DNA from: DASTGO01 sp035719045
GTDB lineage: Bacteria > Actinomycetota > Actinomycetes > Actinomycetales > Kineosporiaceae
Length of the DNA stretch: 10,992 nucleotides
Assembly: GCA_035719045.1 (NCBI GenBank)
Contig: DASTGO010000394.1
Location: 1-10,992 of the forward strand
Reading direction: 5' to 3'
In this document: positions 1-6,404 of the stretch, piece after piece
Layout: each line of letters starts with the position of its first letter
Position numbering within the stretch: the stretch's first letter is position 1
Made by a program: the position numbers and the translations under genes
Notes under the pieces: generated by a model
The model's input: the letters and a program-made list of their open reading frames with translations, nothing else
Told to the model about the DNA's origin: nothing
The model's database searches: none

Positions 1-452
1 TCGTCCACATAGGCGCTGATCGCCTCCCCGAGGTCGATCAGCTCCGCGGTGGTGACCGGGCGGACCTCGGCCAGCGCCTCGCCCGCCGTGCGCAGCAGCA
101 GCCGGGAGGCCACCCGCAGCCCGGCCAGCAGGGCGCCCGGCCCGCGGTTCTCCCGGGCCTCGGCCGCCCCCAGGGCGACGAACACCTCCCGGGCCCGCGA
201 CGGCAGGGCCGGCTGGTCGGTGCCCACCAGGTCGAGGAAGCGGTCCAGGGCCACCCGGGCGGCGGTGCGCACGTCCTGCCCCAGCTTGGGGTCGGCCGTC
301 CCGGCGAGCTCGGGGGTGGCCCGGGTGACCGCCGCCGTCACCGCCTCCACGGCCGCGGCCAGCCGGGGGCGCATGGCGCCGGCCAGCTCAGGCGGCAGCC
401 GCTGCCAGGGGGTCGCGGAGACCAGTTCCTCGGTGGGGATCCCCTCTGTCAC
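1..452 (-). CDS. PucR-type transcriptional regulator, N-terminal part (truncated by window edge)
   Basis: Reading the minus strand from a GTG at 452 gives 150 codons open to the window edge. The protein begins TEGIPTEELVSATPWQRLPPELA and continues as an alanine- and leucine-rich, all-helical segment containing RLAAAVEAVTAAV, a VALDRFLDL stretch and LLAGLRVASRLLLR. This resembles the N-terminal helical (RsbRD_N-like) domain that precedes the GGDEF-like and C-terminal helix-turn-helix domains of actinobacterial PucR/CdaR regulators. Those domains lie outside the window, so DNA binding is inferred from family resemblance only. Such regulators commonly control an adjacent catabolic gene, and this one is divergent from the aldolase-aminotransferase gene across a 143-base spacer. 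The ribosome binding site is weak. A second GTG 16 bases upstream is out of frame, which supports the 452 start. It could instead be another protein sharing the helical domain. Confidence 0.65.
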   Translation of the reverse strand, partial: MTEGIPTEELVSATPWQRLPPELAGAMRPRLAAAVEAVTAAVTRATPELAGTADPKLGQDVRTAARVALDRFLDLVGTDQPALPSRAREVFVALGAAEARENRGPGALLAGLRVASRLLLRTAGEALAEVRPVTTAELIDLGEAISAYVD

Positions 453-469
453 CCCGCGATTCTGTCACC
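445..469. promoter_or_regulatory. Direct repeat at the regulator start, possible operator
   Basis: The 9-base sequence TCTGTCACC occurs at 445-453 and again at 461-469, 16 bases apart. The first copy overlaps the GTG start of the minus-strand regulator. It is followed by the palindrome CACGTG at 469-474. Placement inside a divergent regulator/enzyme spacer fits an autoregulatory operator, but no known PucR consensus is matched. Confidence 0.3.
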
Positions 470-544
470 ACGTGCTAAAAACCGGCCCTCTACTCGCTGC
501 TGCGGTGCGGAGATTCCGACCGGACCTGGGGCGACGATGGGGCA

Positions 545-565
545 GGGCCGATTCGGCCCGATTCG
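545..565. promoter_or_regulatory. CCGATTCG direct repeat with one-helical-turn spacing, possible operator
   Basis: CCGATTCG is found at 548-555 and at 558-565, so the two copies lie on the same face of the DNA 10 bases apart. The first copy also sits inside a small inverted repeat, GGGCC at 545-549 and GGCCC at 555-559. The site lies about 30-50 bases upstream of the aldolase-aminotransferase start, where a repressor or activator could act. Function is inferred from position only. Confidence 0.3.
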
Positions 566-583
566 CCAGTCACCGCCGCAGCC

Positions 584-590
584 GGGGAGG
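584..590 (+). promoter_or_regulatory. Ribosome binding site fixing the GTG start at 596
   Basis: GGGGAGG ends five bases before the GTG at 596. This selects that codon over the downstream ATG at residue 13 and lets the protein begin just before the helical start of the aldolase fold. Confidence 0.7.
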
Positions 591-595
591 CCGCC

Positions 596-2860
596 GTGGA
601 GCACCGACTCTCGCGCCAGCACGTCGTGGACATGTGCCGGACCATGCTCGAGCGCGGTTATCTCAAGGCGACCGAGGGGAACGTCTCGGTCCGGATCCCG
701 GGGCACCGGCTGTACGCCGTCACCCCCAGCAACTACGACTACGACAGGATGCGCGTCGAGGACGTCTGCATCGTCGACTTCGACGGCAAGCACGTCCCGG
801 ACCCCGGCAGCGACGGGCTGGCGCCCTCGATCGAGTGCGGGATGCACGCGAACATCTACCGGGAGCGCGCGGACGTCAACGCGATCGTGCACACCCACCA
901 GCCGTACGCCTCGGCGCTGGCCTTCCTGCGCAAGGAGATCCCGGCGCTGACCGACGAGCAGGTGCGGTTCCTCGGCCGCAGGGTCCCGATCATCGACTAC
1001 GCCCCGTCCGGCACCGGCTTCCTGGCCAAGAACGTGCAGAAGAAGGTGGCCGGCGGGGACAACGCCTTCATCATCGCCAACCACGGGATCGTCGCGCTCG
1101 GCACCGACCCCGACCGTGCGGTGTTCAACATGGCCCTGCTGGAGAAGGTCTCGCTGGCGTACCTGCTGGCGCTGACCACCGAGTCCGGCAAGGTGTACAC
1201 GATCCCCGCGCCGATCCGCGAGATCGCCTTCACCAAGCTGCGCAAGGACGAGAAGCGGATCGCCGCGCAGCTCACCGAATCCGTCGAGCCGGTCCGGGTG
1301 CCCGTCGCGGAGGACCTGCCCAGCGCGGACGCGGTGGCCGCCGGGATCGCCGCAGCCGGGCAGGTCGAGGCGGACACCGAGGTGGTGGCGACGCCCGGCA
1401 GCGAGTCCGCCCGGCTCGGCTATGCGATCAGCGAGTACGTCGACGTCGACGACACCATGCGGCGGCTGAAAGCCCTTGTCGCGCAACCGGTCCGTGGCCT
1501 GCGTCATGATGCGCTGCTGGACGTGCTGAACTACTTCGAGACCAGGTGCCGCGGCAGCAAGGAGATCACCGAGCGGGCCAGGCAGCGGATCCCCGGCGGG
1601 GTCCAGCACAACCTGGCCTTCAACTACCCGTTCCCGCTGGCGATCGACCGGGCCGAGGGCGCCCACCTGACCGACCGGGACGGCAACGTCTACATCGACT
1701 TCCTGCAGGCCGGCGGACCCACCATCCTCGGCAGCAACTACGGGCCGGTGAACGAGCAGGTGGCCGAGGTGATCCGGGCGTCGGGTCCGGTCACCGGGCT
1801 GTTCCACGAGTACGAGCTCAAGCTGGCCGAGGCGATCCACCGGTACATGCCGCACATCGAGATGTACCGCTCGCTGGGGTCGGGCACCGAGGCGGTGATG
1901 GCGGCGGTCCGCGGGGCCCGGGCGTTCACCAAGCACAAGATGGTGATCAAGGTCGGCGGCGCCTACCACGGCTGGTCGGACACCATGGTCTACGGGCTGC
2001 GGGTCCCCGGCACCTACCGGATGAACGCCAAGGGGATCCCGTTCGGCGCCACCGCGCGGACCCGGGAACTGTTCCCGCACGATCTCGGGGCGTTGCGGCG
2101 CAAGCTGATCGAGAACAGGGCACGGGGCGGGACGGCCGCGGTGATCGTCGAGCCGCTCGGCCCGGAGTCCGGCACCCGCCCGGTTCCCCAGGACTTCAAC
2201 GCCAAGGTGCGCCAGCTCTGCGACGAGTTCGGTGCGCTGCTGGTCTTCGACGAGGTGGTCACCGGGTTCCGGATCGGGATGGGCGGTGCCGCAGGCTATT
2301 TCGGGGTCACCCCGGACCTGACCGTGCTCGGCAAGGCCGTCGCGGGCGGCTACCCGATGGCGGGCGGGGTCGGCGGCCGGTCGGACGTGATGGCCGTCTT
2401 CGGTTCGGGACTGGACGGCAGGTCCGGTGCTCACATCCAGGTCGGCGGCACCCTGTCGGCGAACCCGCTGTCCTGCGCGGCCGGCTACTTCGCGATCGAG
2501 GAGATGGCCCGCACCAATGCCCCGGTGATCGCCGGGCGGGCCGGGGACAGGCTGACCCGCGGCCTGCAGCGGCTGGTCGACAAGTACGGCCTGCCCTACG
2601 TCGCCTACAACACCGGCTCGATCGTCCACCTCGAGTCCAGCGGCGTGATGCTGCTGGACATGCACAACCCGCTGAAGCTGCTCAAGGAGAACAAAGCCCG
2701 CAAGAAGCTGATGGAACAGATGGGCGCCGCCTATGCCGCGCACGGGATCATCACCCTCGCCGGCTCCCGGCTGTACACCTCGATGGCCGACACCGACGCC
2801 GTGATCGACGACGCCCTGTCCCGTTTCGACCGGGTTTTCGCCCTCGTCCAGGGGGTCTGA
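596..2860 (+). CDS. Class II aldolase / class III aminotransferase fusion protein
   Basis: A 754-residue two-enzyme fusion. Residues 1 to about 215 are a class II aldolase/adducin domain of the fuculose-phosphate aldolase type. The acid/metal set is visible: E80 in SIECGMH, H99 and H101 in VHTHQPYASA, and H163 in ANHGIVALG. A helical linker (about 215-320) leads into a PLP-dependent class III aminotransferase domain close to glutamate-1-semialdehyde aminomutase. That domain has SGTEA at 429-433 (phosphate binding), AYHGW at 456-460, FDEVVTGFR with cofactor Asp D552, and Schiff-base lysine K580 in LGKAVAGGYPMAGG. Both active sites look intact, so aldol cleavage or condensation and amino transfer (or 1,2-amino shift) probably act on one pathway. 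The substrate cannot be read from sequence. It is not a housekeeping HemL, because heme synthesis would not need the aldolase. The divergent PucR-like regulator and downstream transporter suggest catabolism. Confidence 0.9.
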   Translation: MEHRLSRQHVVDMCRTMLERGYLKATEGNVSVRIPGHRLYAVTPSNYDYDRMRVEDVCIVDFDGKHVPDPGSDGLAPSIECGMHANIYRERADVNAIVHTHQPYASALAFLRKEIPALTDEQVRFLGRRVPIIDYAPSGTGFLAKNVQKKVAGGDNAFIIANHGIVALGTDPDRAVFNMALLEKVSLAYLLALTTESGKVYTIPAPIREIAFTKLRKDEKRIAAQLTESVEPVRVPVAEDLPSADAVAAGIAAAGQVEADTEVVATPGSESARLGYAISEYVDVDDTMRRLKALVAQPVRGLRHDALLDVLNYFETRCRGSKEITERARQRIPGGVQHNLAFNYPFPLAIDRAEGAHLTDRDGNVYIDFLQAGGPTILGSNYGPVNEQVAEVIRASGPVTGLFHEYELKLAEAIHRYMPHIEMYRSLGSGTEAVMAAVRGARAFTKHKMVIKVGGAYHGWSDTMVYGLRVPGTYRMNAKGIPFGATARTRELFPHDLGALRRKLIENRARGGTAAVIVEPLGPESGTRPVPQDFNAKVRQLCDEFGALLVFDEVVTGFRIGMGGAAGYFGVTPDLTVLGKAVAGGYPMAGGVGGRSDVMAVFGSGLDGRSGAHIQVGGTLSANPLSCAAGYFAIEEMARTNAPVIAGRAGDRLTRGLQRLVDKYGLPYVAYNTGSIVHLESSGVMLLDMHNPLKLLKENKARKKLMEQMGAAYAAHGIITLAGSRLYTSMADTDAVIDDALSRFDRVFALVQGV

Positions 2861-2866
2861 GCCGCA

Positions 2867-2904
2867 CGGGTGCGCCGCGGGGCCGTGGTCCCGCGGCGCA
2901 CCCG
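2867..2904 (+). terminator. Strong GC hairpin after the aldolase-aminotransferase gene
   Basis: A perfect 15-bp stem (2867-2881 with 2890-2904) closes an 8-base loop, GCCGTGGT, starting 7 bases after the stop codon. There is no T-tract, as is usual for high-GC actinobacterial terminators. It probably ends or attenuates the upstream transcript before the transporter gene. Confidence 0.7.
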
Positions 2905-2942
2905 CGTCGCGGTCCGGGGCGGGTGATCCCTTCCGCGGCAAG

Positions 2943-2987
2943 CCGTTGCGCCGTACAGTGCCGCCCCGCAGCACCAGTACGGCAACG
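2943..2987. promoter_or_regulatory. Interrupted inverted repeat upstream of the transporter
   Basis: GCCGTAC (2950-2956) and GTACGGC (2977-2983) are exact inverted arms 20 bases apart. Both arms extend into CGTTGC and GCAACG if a 2-base bulge is allowed. It lies about 105-145 bases before the transporter ATG, so it could be an operator or part of the leader. No sigma-factor hexamers are convincing here. The rest of 2905-3076 is C-rich sequence with no supported gene. Confidence 0.3.
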
Positions 2988-3076
2988 CCCGGAACCAGGC
3001 CCCACCACCGCACCCCCGCTGCGCCCCTTCCCGGTCGGCGTCCCCGGCCGCCGGCCGGCCGGTCCACCGACGAGTC

Positions 3077-3084
3077 AGGAGAGG
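3077..3084 (+). promoter_or_regulatory. Ribosome binding site fixing the transporter start
   Basis: AGGAGAGG ends five bases before the ATG at 3090. It rules out the in-frame ATG at 2946, whose extra residues are proline/arginine-rich and uncharacteristic of a transporter N-terminus. Confidence 0.75.
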
Positions 3085-3089
3085 TCCGC

Positions 3090-4316
3090 ATGACGCAGAC
3101 AACCGCGGTACACCCGGTGCCGGTCCACCGCAGCCGCTGGTTCGTGCTGGTGGCCTTCGCCCTGCTGGTGGCCTGCACCCAGGTGCTGTGGCTGTCCTTC
3201 GCGCCGATCAGCAACCAGGCGCACCAGGCCCTCGGGGTGTCCGACGGCGCCGTGGGTGACCTGGCCGTGATCAACCCGTTGATGTACGTGCTGCTGGCGA
3301 TCCCGATCGGCCGCTGGACCGACCGCCGGTTCGCCATCGTGCTGGGCGCCGGGGCGATCTGCACCGCGGGCGGGGCGGCACTGCGGCTGGTGGACCCGAC
3401 GAACTACGGCTGGGTGTTCGCCGGACAGTTCGTGCTGTCCATCGGCCAGCCGCTGGTCCTCAACTCCACCACCAAGATCGCGGCCCGCTACTTCCGGCCG
3501 ACCGAGCGGACTGCGGCCATCTCGGTGGCCAGCGCCGCGCAGTTCGTCGGCATCCTGGCCGCGGCGATGAGCGGCGAGGCGCTGTTCAACGCCGGTGGCC
3601 TGCAACTGGTCCTGCTCGTGCACGCCGCGGTCAGCGTGGTCGCCGGGGTGGCCGTCCTGTTGGCCGTCCGGGTCCCGGCCTCCTACGCCGCCGACGCCGG
3701 GGCCACCCCGCCGCTGGGCTGGCTGCGGCGCGACCCGCTGATGTGGCGGCTGGGTGCGCTGCTGTTCGTCGGGGTCGGCGTGTTCAACGCCGTGGCCACC
3801 TGGCTGGACAAGATCATGTCCGACCTCGGGCACCGGGATGTGGGCGGCAACCTGATCGCGGTGATGACCGTGGCCGGGATCGTGGGGGCCGCGGTCCTGC
3901 CCGGGGCGGCCGCGGGCCGGGACCGCCGCAGGCAACTGCTCACCGTCGTCACGCTGAGCACCGTGGTCGTCTTCCTCGCGGTCGCCCTGCTGCACAACGT
4001 GTACGTCGTCGGCGTCCTGCTCGCCGTCGAGGGCTTCTTCCTGCTCGCCGGGCTGCCGGTGGCCCTGGACTGGTCGGAACTGGAGGCGGGTCCGAGCCGG
4101 GCCGGCACCGCGACCGGCTTCCTGCTGCTGGCGGGCAACCTCGGCGGGGTGGTGCTGGTCCTCGTCGTGCAGGCGGTGATCGGCAACCCGTACCTGGCGC
4201 TGGTCGCGATGTCCGTGATGGCCGTCCCCGGAGTCCTGGTGGCGCTGCGGCTGCCGGACCACGCCCGCTCGCATCTGGAGGACGACGGCCCGGTGCAGGA
4301 AGCGTCGCCGGCATGA
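3090..4316 (+). CDS. Major facilitator superfamily transporter, FLVCR-like
   Basis: A 408-residue integral membrane protein with about 12 hydrophobic segments, beginning RWFVLVAFALLVACTQVLW (residues 16-34) and ending with a short acidic cytoplasmic tail. The opening segment, with FAPI at 37-40, resembles the FLVCR/DIRC2 branch of the superfamily. So do the GRWTDR loop (74-79, the place of MFS motif A) and AGQFVLSIGQPLVLNSTTKIA (111-131) followed by RYF-P-ER-TA. The substrate is unknown: animal FLVCR proteins move choline, ethanolamine or heme, but this cannot be carried over to a bacterial homologue. It lies 229 bases downstream of the aldolase-aminotransferase gene in the same direction, behind a hairpin, so it may have its own promoter. 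The neighbourhood suggests it moves that enzyme's substrate or product. MFS identity is secure; the subfamily is moderately so. Confidence 0.87.
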   Translation: MTQTTAVHPVPVHRSRWFVLVAFALLVACTQVLWLSFAPISNQAHQALGVSDGAVGDLAVINPLMYVLLAIPIGRWTDRRFAIVLGAGAICTAGGAALRLVDPTNYGWVFAGQFVLSIGQPLVLNSTTKIAARYFRPTERTAAISVASAAQFVGILAAAMSGEALFNAGGLQLVLLVHAAVSVVAGVAVLLAVRVPASYAADAGATPPLGWLRRDPLMWRLGALLFVGVGVFNAVATWLDKIMSDLGHRDVGGNLIAVMTVAGIVGAAVLPGAAAGRDRRRQLLTVVTLSTVVVFLAVALLHNVYVVGVLLAVEGFFLLAGLPVALDWSELEAGPSRAGTATGFLLLAGNLGGVVLVLVVQAVIGNPYLALVAMSVMAVPGVLVALRLPDHARSHLEDDGPVQEASPA

Positions 4317-4338
4317 GCGGGCGGAGGGGCGAGGACGT

Positions 4339-4370
4339 CGAGGCCGGCGGGCGGCCGCCCGCCGGCCTCG
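4339..4370. terminator. Perfect 32-bp palindrome between convergent genes (bidirectional terminator)
   Basis: Bases 4339-4370 form an uninterrupted palindrome with two 16-base arms, almost entirely G and C, centred on GGCC. It lies 22 bases after the transporter stop and about 47 bases beyond the hcp stop, so it can terminate transcription from either side. Confidence 0.75.
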
Positions 4371-4384
4371 CTCCGGTCCTGATG

Positions 4385-4414
4385 GCCGTGAGGTCACGGC
4401 AGTAAGGTCACGGC
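4385..4414. repeat. AGGTCACGGC direct repeat with an overlapping inverted repeat
   Basis: AGGTCACGGC occurs at 4391-4400 and 4405-4414 (period 14). The first copy is also half of the inverted repeat GCCGTGAGGTCACGGC at 4385-4400, which can form a second small hairpin just beyond the hcp stop codon. It may assist termination or be a remnant of local duplication. Confidence 0.4.
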
Positions 4415-4416
4415 TG

Positions 4417-6108
4417 TCAGCCGGCTGCGGCGGGCACCCGGGCGAGGGCGCGCTCCAGATCGGCCTCGACCTCGCCGATCGGGCTGATCCCGAACCGGTC
4501 GACGAGGATCTCCAGCAGCGCCGGGGTGAGGAAGGCGGGCAGCGACGGGCCGAGGGTGATGTTGCGCAGGCCCAGGGCCAGCAGAGTGAGCAGCACCGCG
4601 ACGGCCTTCTGCTCGAACCACGAGATCACCAGGGTGAGCGGCAGGTCGTTGACCCCGCAGTCCAGGGCCTCGGCCAGCGCCGTCGCGATCCGGATCGCGC
4701 TGTAGCTGTCGTTGCACTGGCCGACGTCCAGCAGCCGCGGGATGCCGCCGATGTCCCCGAAGTCCAGGTGGTTGAACCGGAACTTCCCGCAGCCCAGGGT
4801 GAGCAGGACAGTGTCGTCCGGCGCGCTCTGCGCGAACCGCGTGTAGTAGTTGCGCCCTGCCTTCGCCCCGTCGCAGCCGCCGACCAGGAAGAAGTGCCGG
4901 ACGGCCCCGGACCTCACCGCCTCGACCACCGGTCCGGCCACTGCGAGCACGGCGTCCGCCCCGAACCCGACCAGCACCGAGCTCGGCTCCTGATCCTGCT
5001 GCAGGCCCGTCCCGGCGAAGCCACCGGCGGCCCGGGCGGCCTCGATCGCGGCGGAGATGTCGTGGACGTCCAGGTGGCGCACGCCGGGCCACGCCACCGG
5101 GCCCAGGGTGAAGATCCGGTCGGCGTAGCTGTCCCGGGGCTCGATCAGGCAGTTGGAGGTCATCAGGATCGCGCCGGGGAAGGCGGCGAACTCCGCGGCC
5201 TGCTCCTGCCAGGCACCGCCGTAGTTGCCCACCAGATGCGGGTGCGCGGCGAGCTTCGGGTAGCCGTGCGCCGGGAGGAGTTCCCCGTGGGTGTACACGT
5301 TGATCCCCAGGCCCGCGGTCTGCTCCAGGACGGTCTCCAGATCGCCCAGGTCGTGGCCGCTGACCAGGATCGCCGGGCCGGCCACCGGGGAGGTCCGCAC
5401 CGGGGTGGGCACCGGCGTGCCGAAGCGGCCGGTGTTCGCCGCGTCGAGCAGTTTCAGCACGGCCAGGTTGACCAGGCCGAGTTCCAGGGAGCGGCCCAGC
5501 AGCTGCTCCAGGTCGTTCGGTCCGCCGGCCAGGTAGGCCAGGGCCGACTCCACCCCGGCGTACACCTCGGGGTCGTCGTGGCCGAGGGCGTGGGCGTGGT
5601 AGGCGTAGGCGCAGATCCCCTTGATCCCGTAGAGGTTCAGTGCGCGCAGCCCGATCACGTCCGGGCCGGCCGTGGTGTCGGCGTCCAGTGCCGCGACACC
5701 GGCCTGCAGCAGCAGCCCGTCCAGGTCGGCGGCCGGCTGCCAGGACGCCGGCCCGCCGGGGGTGTCCGGGGCCAGCCCTGCCGCCCGCGCCGCCTTCCGA
5801 TAGGTGTCCCGGGCCCGGTCACGCAGGTCCGCGGCCTGCCGGATCAGCTCGACGATCCGCTCATCGGAGAAGTTGACGTTGGTCAGCGTGCTGAAGACGG
5901 CCAGGGCGATGAAGGCGGAGACCTCCTCGTCGTCGGCCACGCCCAGCGCCCGCGACCGGGTGGTGTACTGCGCGATGCCCTGCACCGCGTGGAGCAGCAG
6001 GTCCTGCAGCCCGGCCGTGGAGGGTTCCTTGCCGCAGGTGGTCGGGGGCAGCACGCAGGCGGCGACACCACGGCCGCGCTTGGTCTGCTCGCACTGGAAG
6101 CAGAACAT
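4417..6108 (-). CDS. hcp: Hybrid-cluster protein (hydroxylamine reductase / protein S-nitrosylase family)
   Basis: A 563-residue cytoplasmic iron-sulfur enzyme. The family reduces hydroxylamine in vitro and acts as an NO reductase and protein S-nitrosylase in enteric bacteria during anaerobic nitrosative stress. The N-terminal cysteines C3, C6, C18 and C25 have the CX2CX11CX6C spacing of the E. coli type, which binds a [2Fe-2S] cluster. All expected hybrid-cluster ligands are present: H252 (SGHDL), E276 (THGELLPAHGYP), C320 (TSNC), C412 (GGCDGAK), C440 (LGCGKFRF), C465 (GQCNDSYS) and E499 (SWFEQKA). The start MFCFQCEQ is the family's canonical N-terminus and has AGGAG seven bases upstream; the frame stays open to 6339 but those residues do not belong. 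No hcr reductase gene adjoins it, so the electron donor must be encoded elsewhere. Transcription away from an FNR-type box fits oxygen or NO control. Confidence 0.96.
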   Translation of the reverse strand: MFCFQCEQTKRGRGVAACVLPPTTCGKEPSTAGLQDLLLHAVQGIAQYTTRSRALGVADDEEVSAFIALAVFSTLTNVNFSDERIVELIRQAADLRDRARDTYRKAARAAGLAPDTPGGPASWQPAADLDGLLLQAGVAALDADTTAGPDVIGLRALNLYGIKGICAYAYHAHALGHDDPEVYAGVESALAYLAGGPNDLEQLLGRSLELGLVNLAVLKLLDAANTGRFGTPVPTPVRTSPVAGPAILVSGHDLGDLETVLEQTAGLGINVYTHGELLPAHGYPKLAAHPHLVGNYGGAWQEQAAEFAAFPGAILMTSNCLIEPRDSYADRIFTLGPVAWPGVRHLDVHDISAAIEAARAAGGFAGTGLQQDQEPSSVLVGFGADAVLAVAGPVVEAVRSGAVRHFFLVGGCDGAKAGRNYYTRFAQSAPDDTVLLTLGCGKFRFNHLDFGDIGGIPRLLDVGQCNDSYSAIRIATALAEALDCGVNDLPLTLVISWFEQKAVAVLLTLLALGLRNITLGPSLPAFLTPALLEILVDRFGISPIGEVEADLERALARVPAAAG

Positions 6109-6115
6109 CGGAAGA

Positions 6116-6120
6116 CTCCT
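6116..6120 (-). promoter_or_regulatory. hcp ribosome binding site
   Basis: On the minus strand AGGAG (6120 to 6116) is seven bases before the ATG at 6108. Its first two bases (6120-6119) are also the last two of a tandem repeat unit, so the duplication directly abuts the site. Confidence 0.75.
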
Positions 6121-6162
6121 CGGATCGGTCGGTACGGCAGCTCGGATCGGTCGGTACGGCAG
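6119..6162. repeat. Perfect 22-bp tandem duplication in the hcp leader
   Basis: Bases 6119-6140 and 6141-6162 are identical, with one further matching base at 6163. Each unit begins CTCGGATCGG and ends GGTACGGCAG. The pair occupies the 5' leader of hcp, immediately upstream of its ribosome binding site. It could be paired operator copies, an RNA element, or a recent slippage duplication able to vary in copy number. Confidence 0.9.
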
Positions 6163-6208
6163 CGGGGCCGCTCCCGCGGATCGTCGCCCGCACCCGGCCG
6201 GGGCCGCC

Positions 6209-6222
6209 TTGACCCAGATCAA
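6209..6222. promoter_or_regulatory. FNR/CRP-family (FNR/DNR-type) binding box upstream of hcp
   Basis: TTGACCCAGATCAA at 6209-6222 differs from the FNR/DNR consensus TTGAT-N4-ATCAA by one base. It is flanked by C and G so that CTTGA and TCAAG pair as an inverted repeat. Its centre is about 107 bases upstream of the hcp ATG. If it activates at -41.5, transcription would begin near 6174, and a GACGAT at 6185-6180 on the minus strand sits near the -10 position (a weak match). FNR-family control of hcp is established in other bacteria; here it is inferred. Confidence 0.65.
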
Positions 6223-6317
6223 GGCCGGAACCCGGGGAAGGTCACAGCCGGGCCGCGACCAAGGTCCCGGCCGGGCGGGGCGGTCGGGCGGCAATGGGGC
6301 AAACTCGCCGGAGCGGA

Positions 6318-6373
6318 CCCGCCGCACCCGCACCCGCACTGCCCCCCCGATCCAGCACCCGCACCCGCACCCC
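6318..6373 (-). other. Run of seven G-tracts on the minus strand (G-quadruplex-forming potential)
   Basis: On the plus strand, C-tracts at 6318-6320, 6327-6329, 6333-6335, 6342-6348, 6358-6360, 6364-6366 and 6370-6373 are separated mostly by GCA. The first four have loops of 6, 3 and 6 bases, meeting the usual G3-N1-7 rule on the minus strand. The array comes from GCACCC repeats and occupies the divergent region between hcp and the thioesterase gene. Any regulatory role is speculative. Confidence 0.5.
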
Positions 6374-6404
6374 GCACCAGGACCCGCCCGGAAAGGTGGC
6401 CGCC

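Noticed and set aside
596..2860. Housekeeping hemL (glutamate-1-semialdehyde aminomutase)
   Set aside because: The C-terminal domain resembles HemL, but the fused aldolase domain and the gene context without heme-synthesis neighbours argue for another function.
1546..3093. Long plus-strand open frame overlapping the aminotransferase domain
   Set aside because: Arg/Gly/Pro-rich shadow in another frame of the fusion gene; no domain motifs and no ribosome binding site.
449..3364. Very long open frame on the minus strand opposite the aldolase-aminotransferase gene
   Set aside because: Its translation is low-complexity Arg/Gly/Asp/His-rich without recognisable motifs, while the plus-strand frame carries two complete enzyme domains. 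In high-GC DNA such antisense frames stay open by codon bias.
6109..6339. N-terminal extension of hcp
   Set aside because: The frame is open upstream, but MFCFQCEQ is the canonical protein start with a Shine-Dalgarno sequence; the extension also contains the tandem repeat and the regulatory box.
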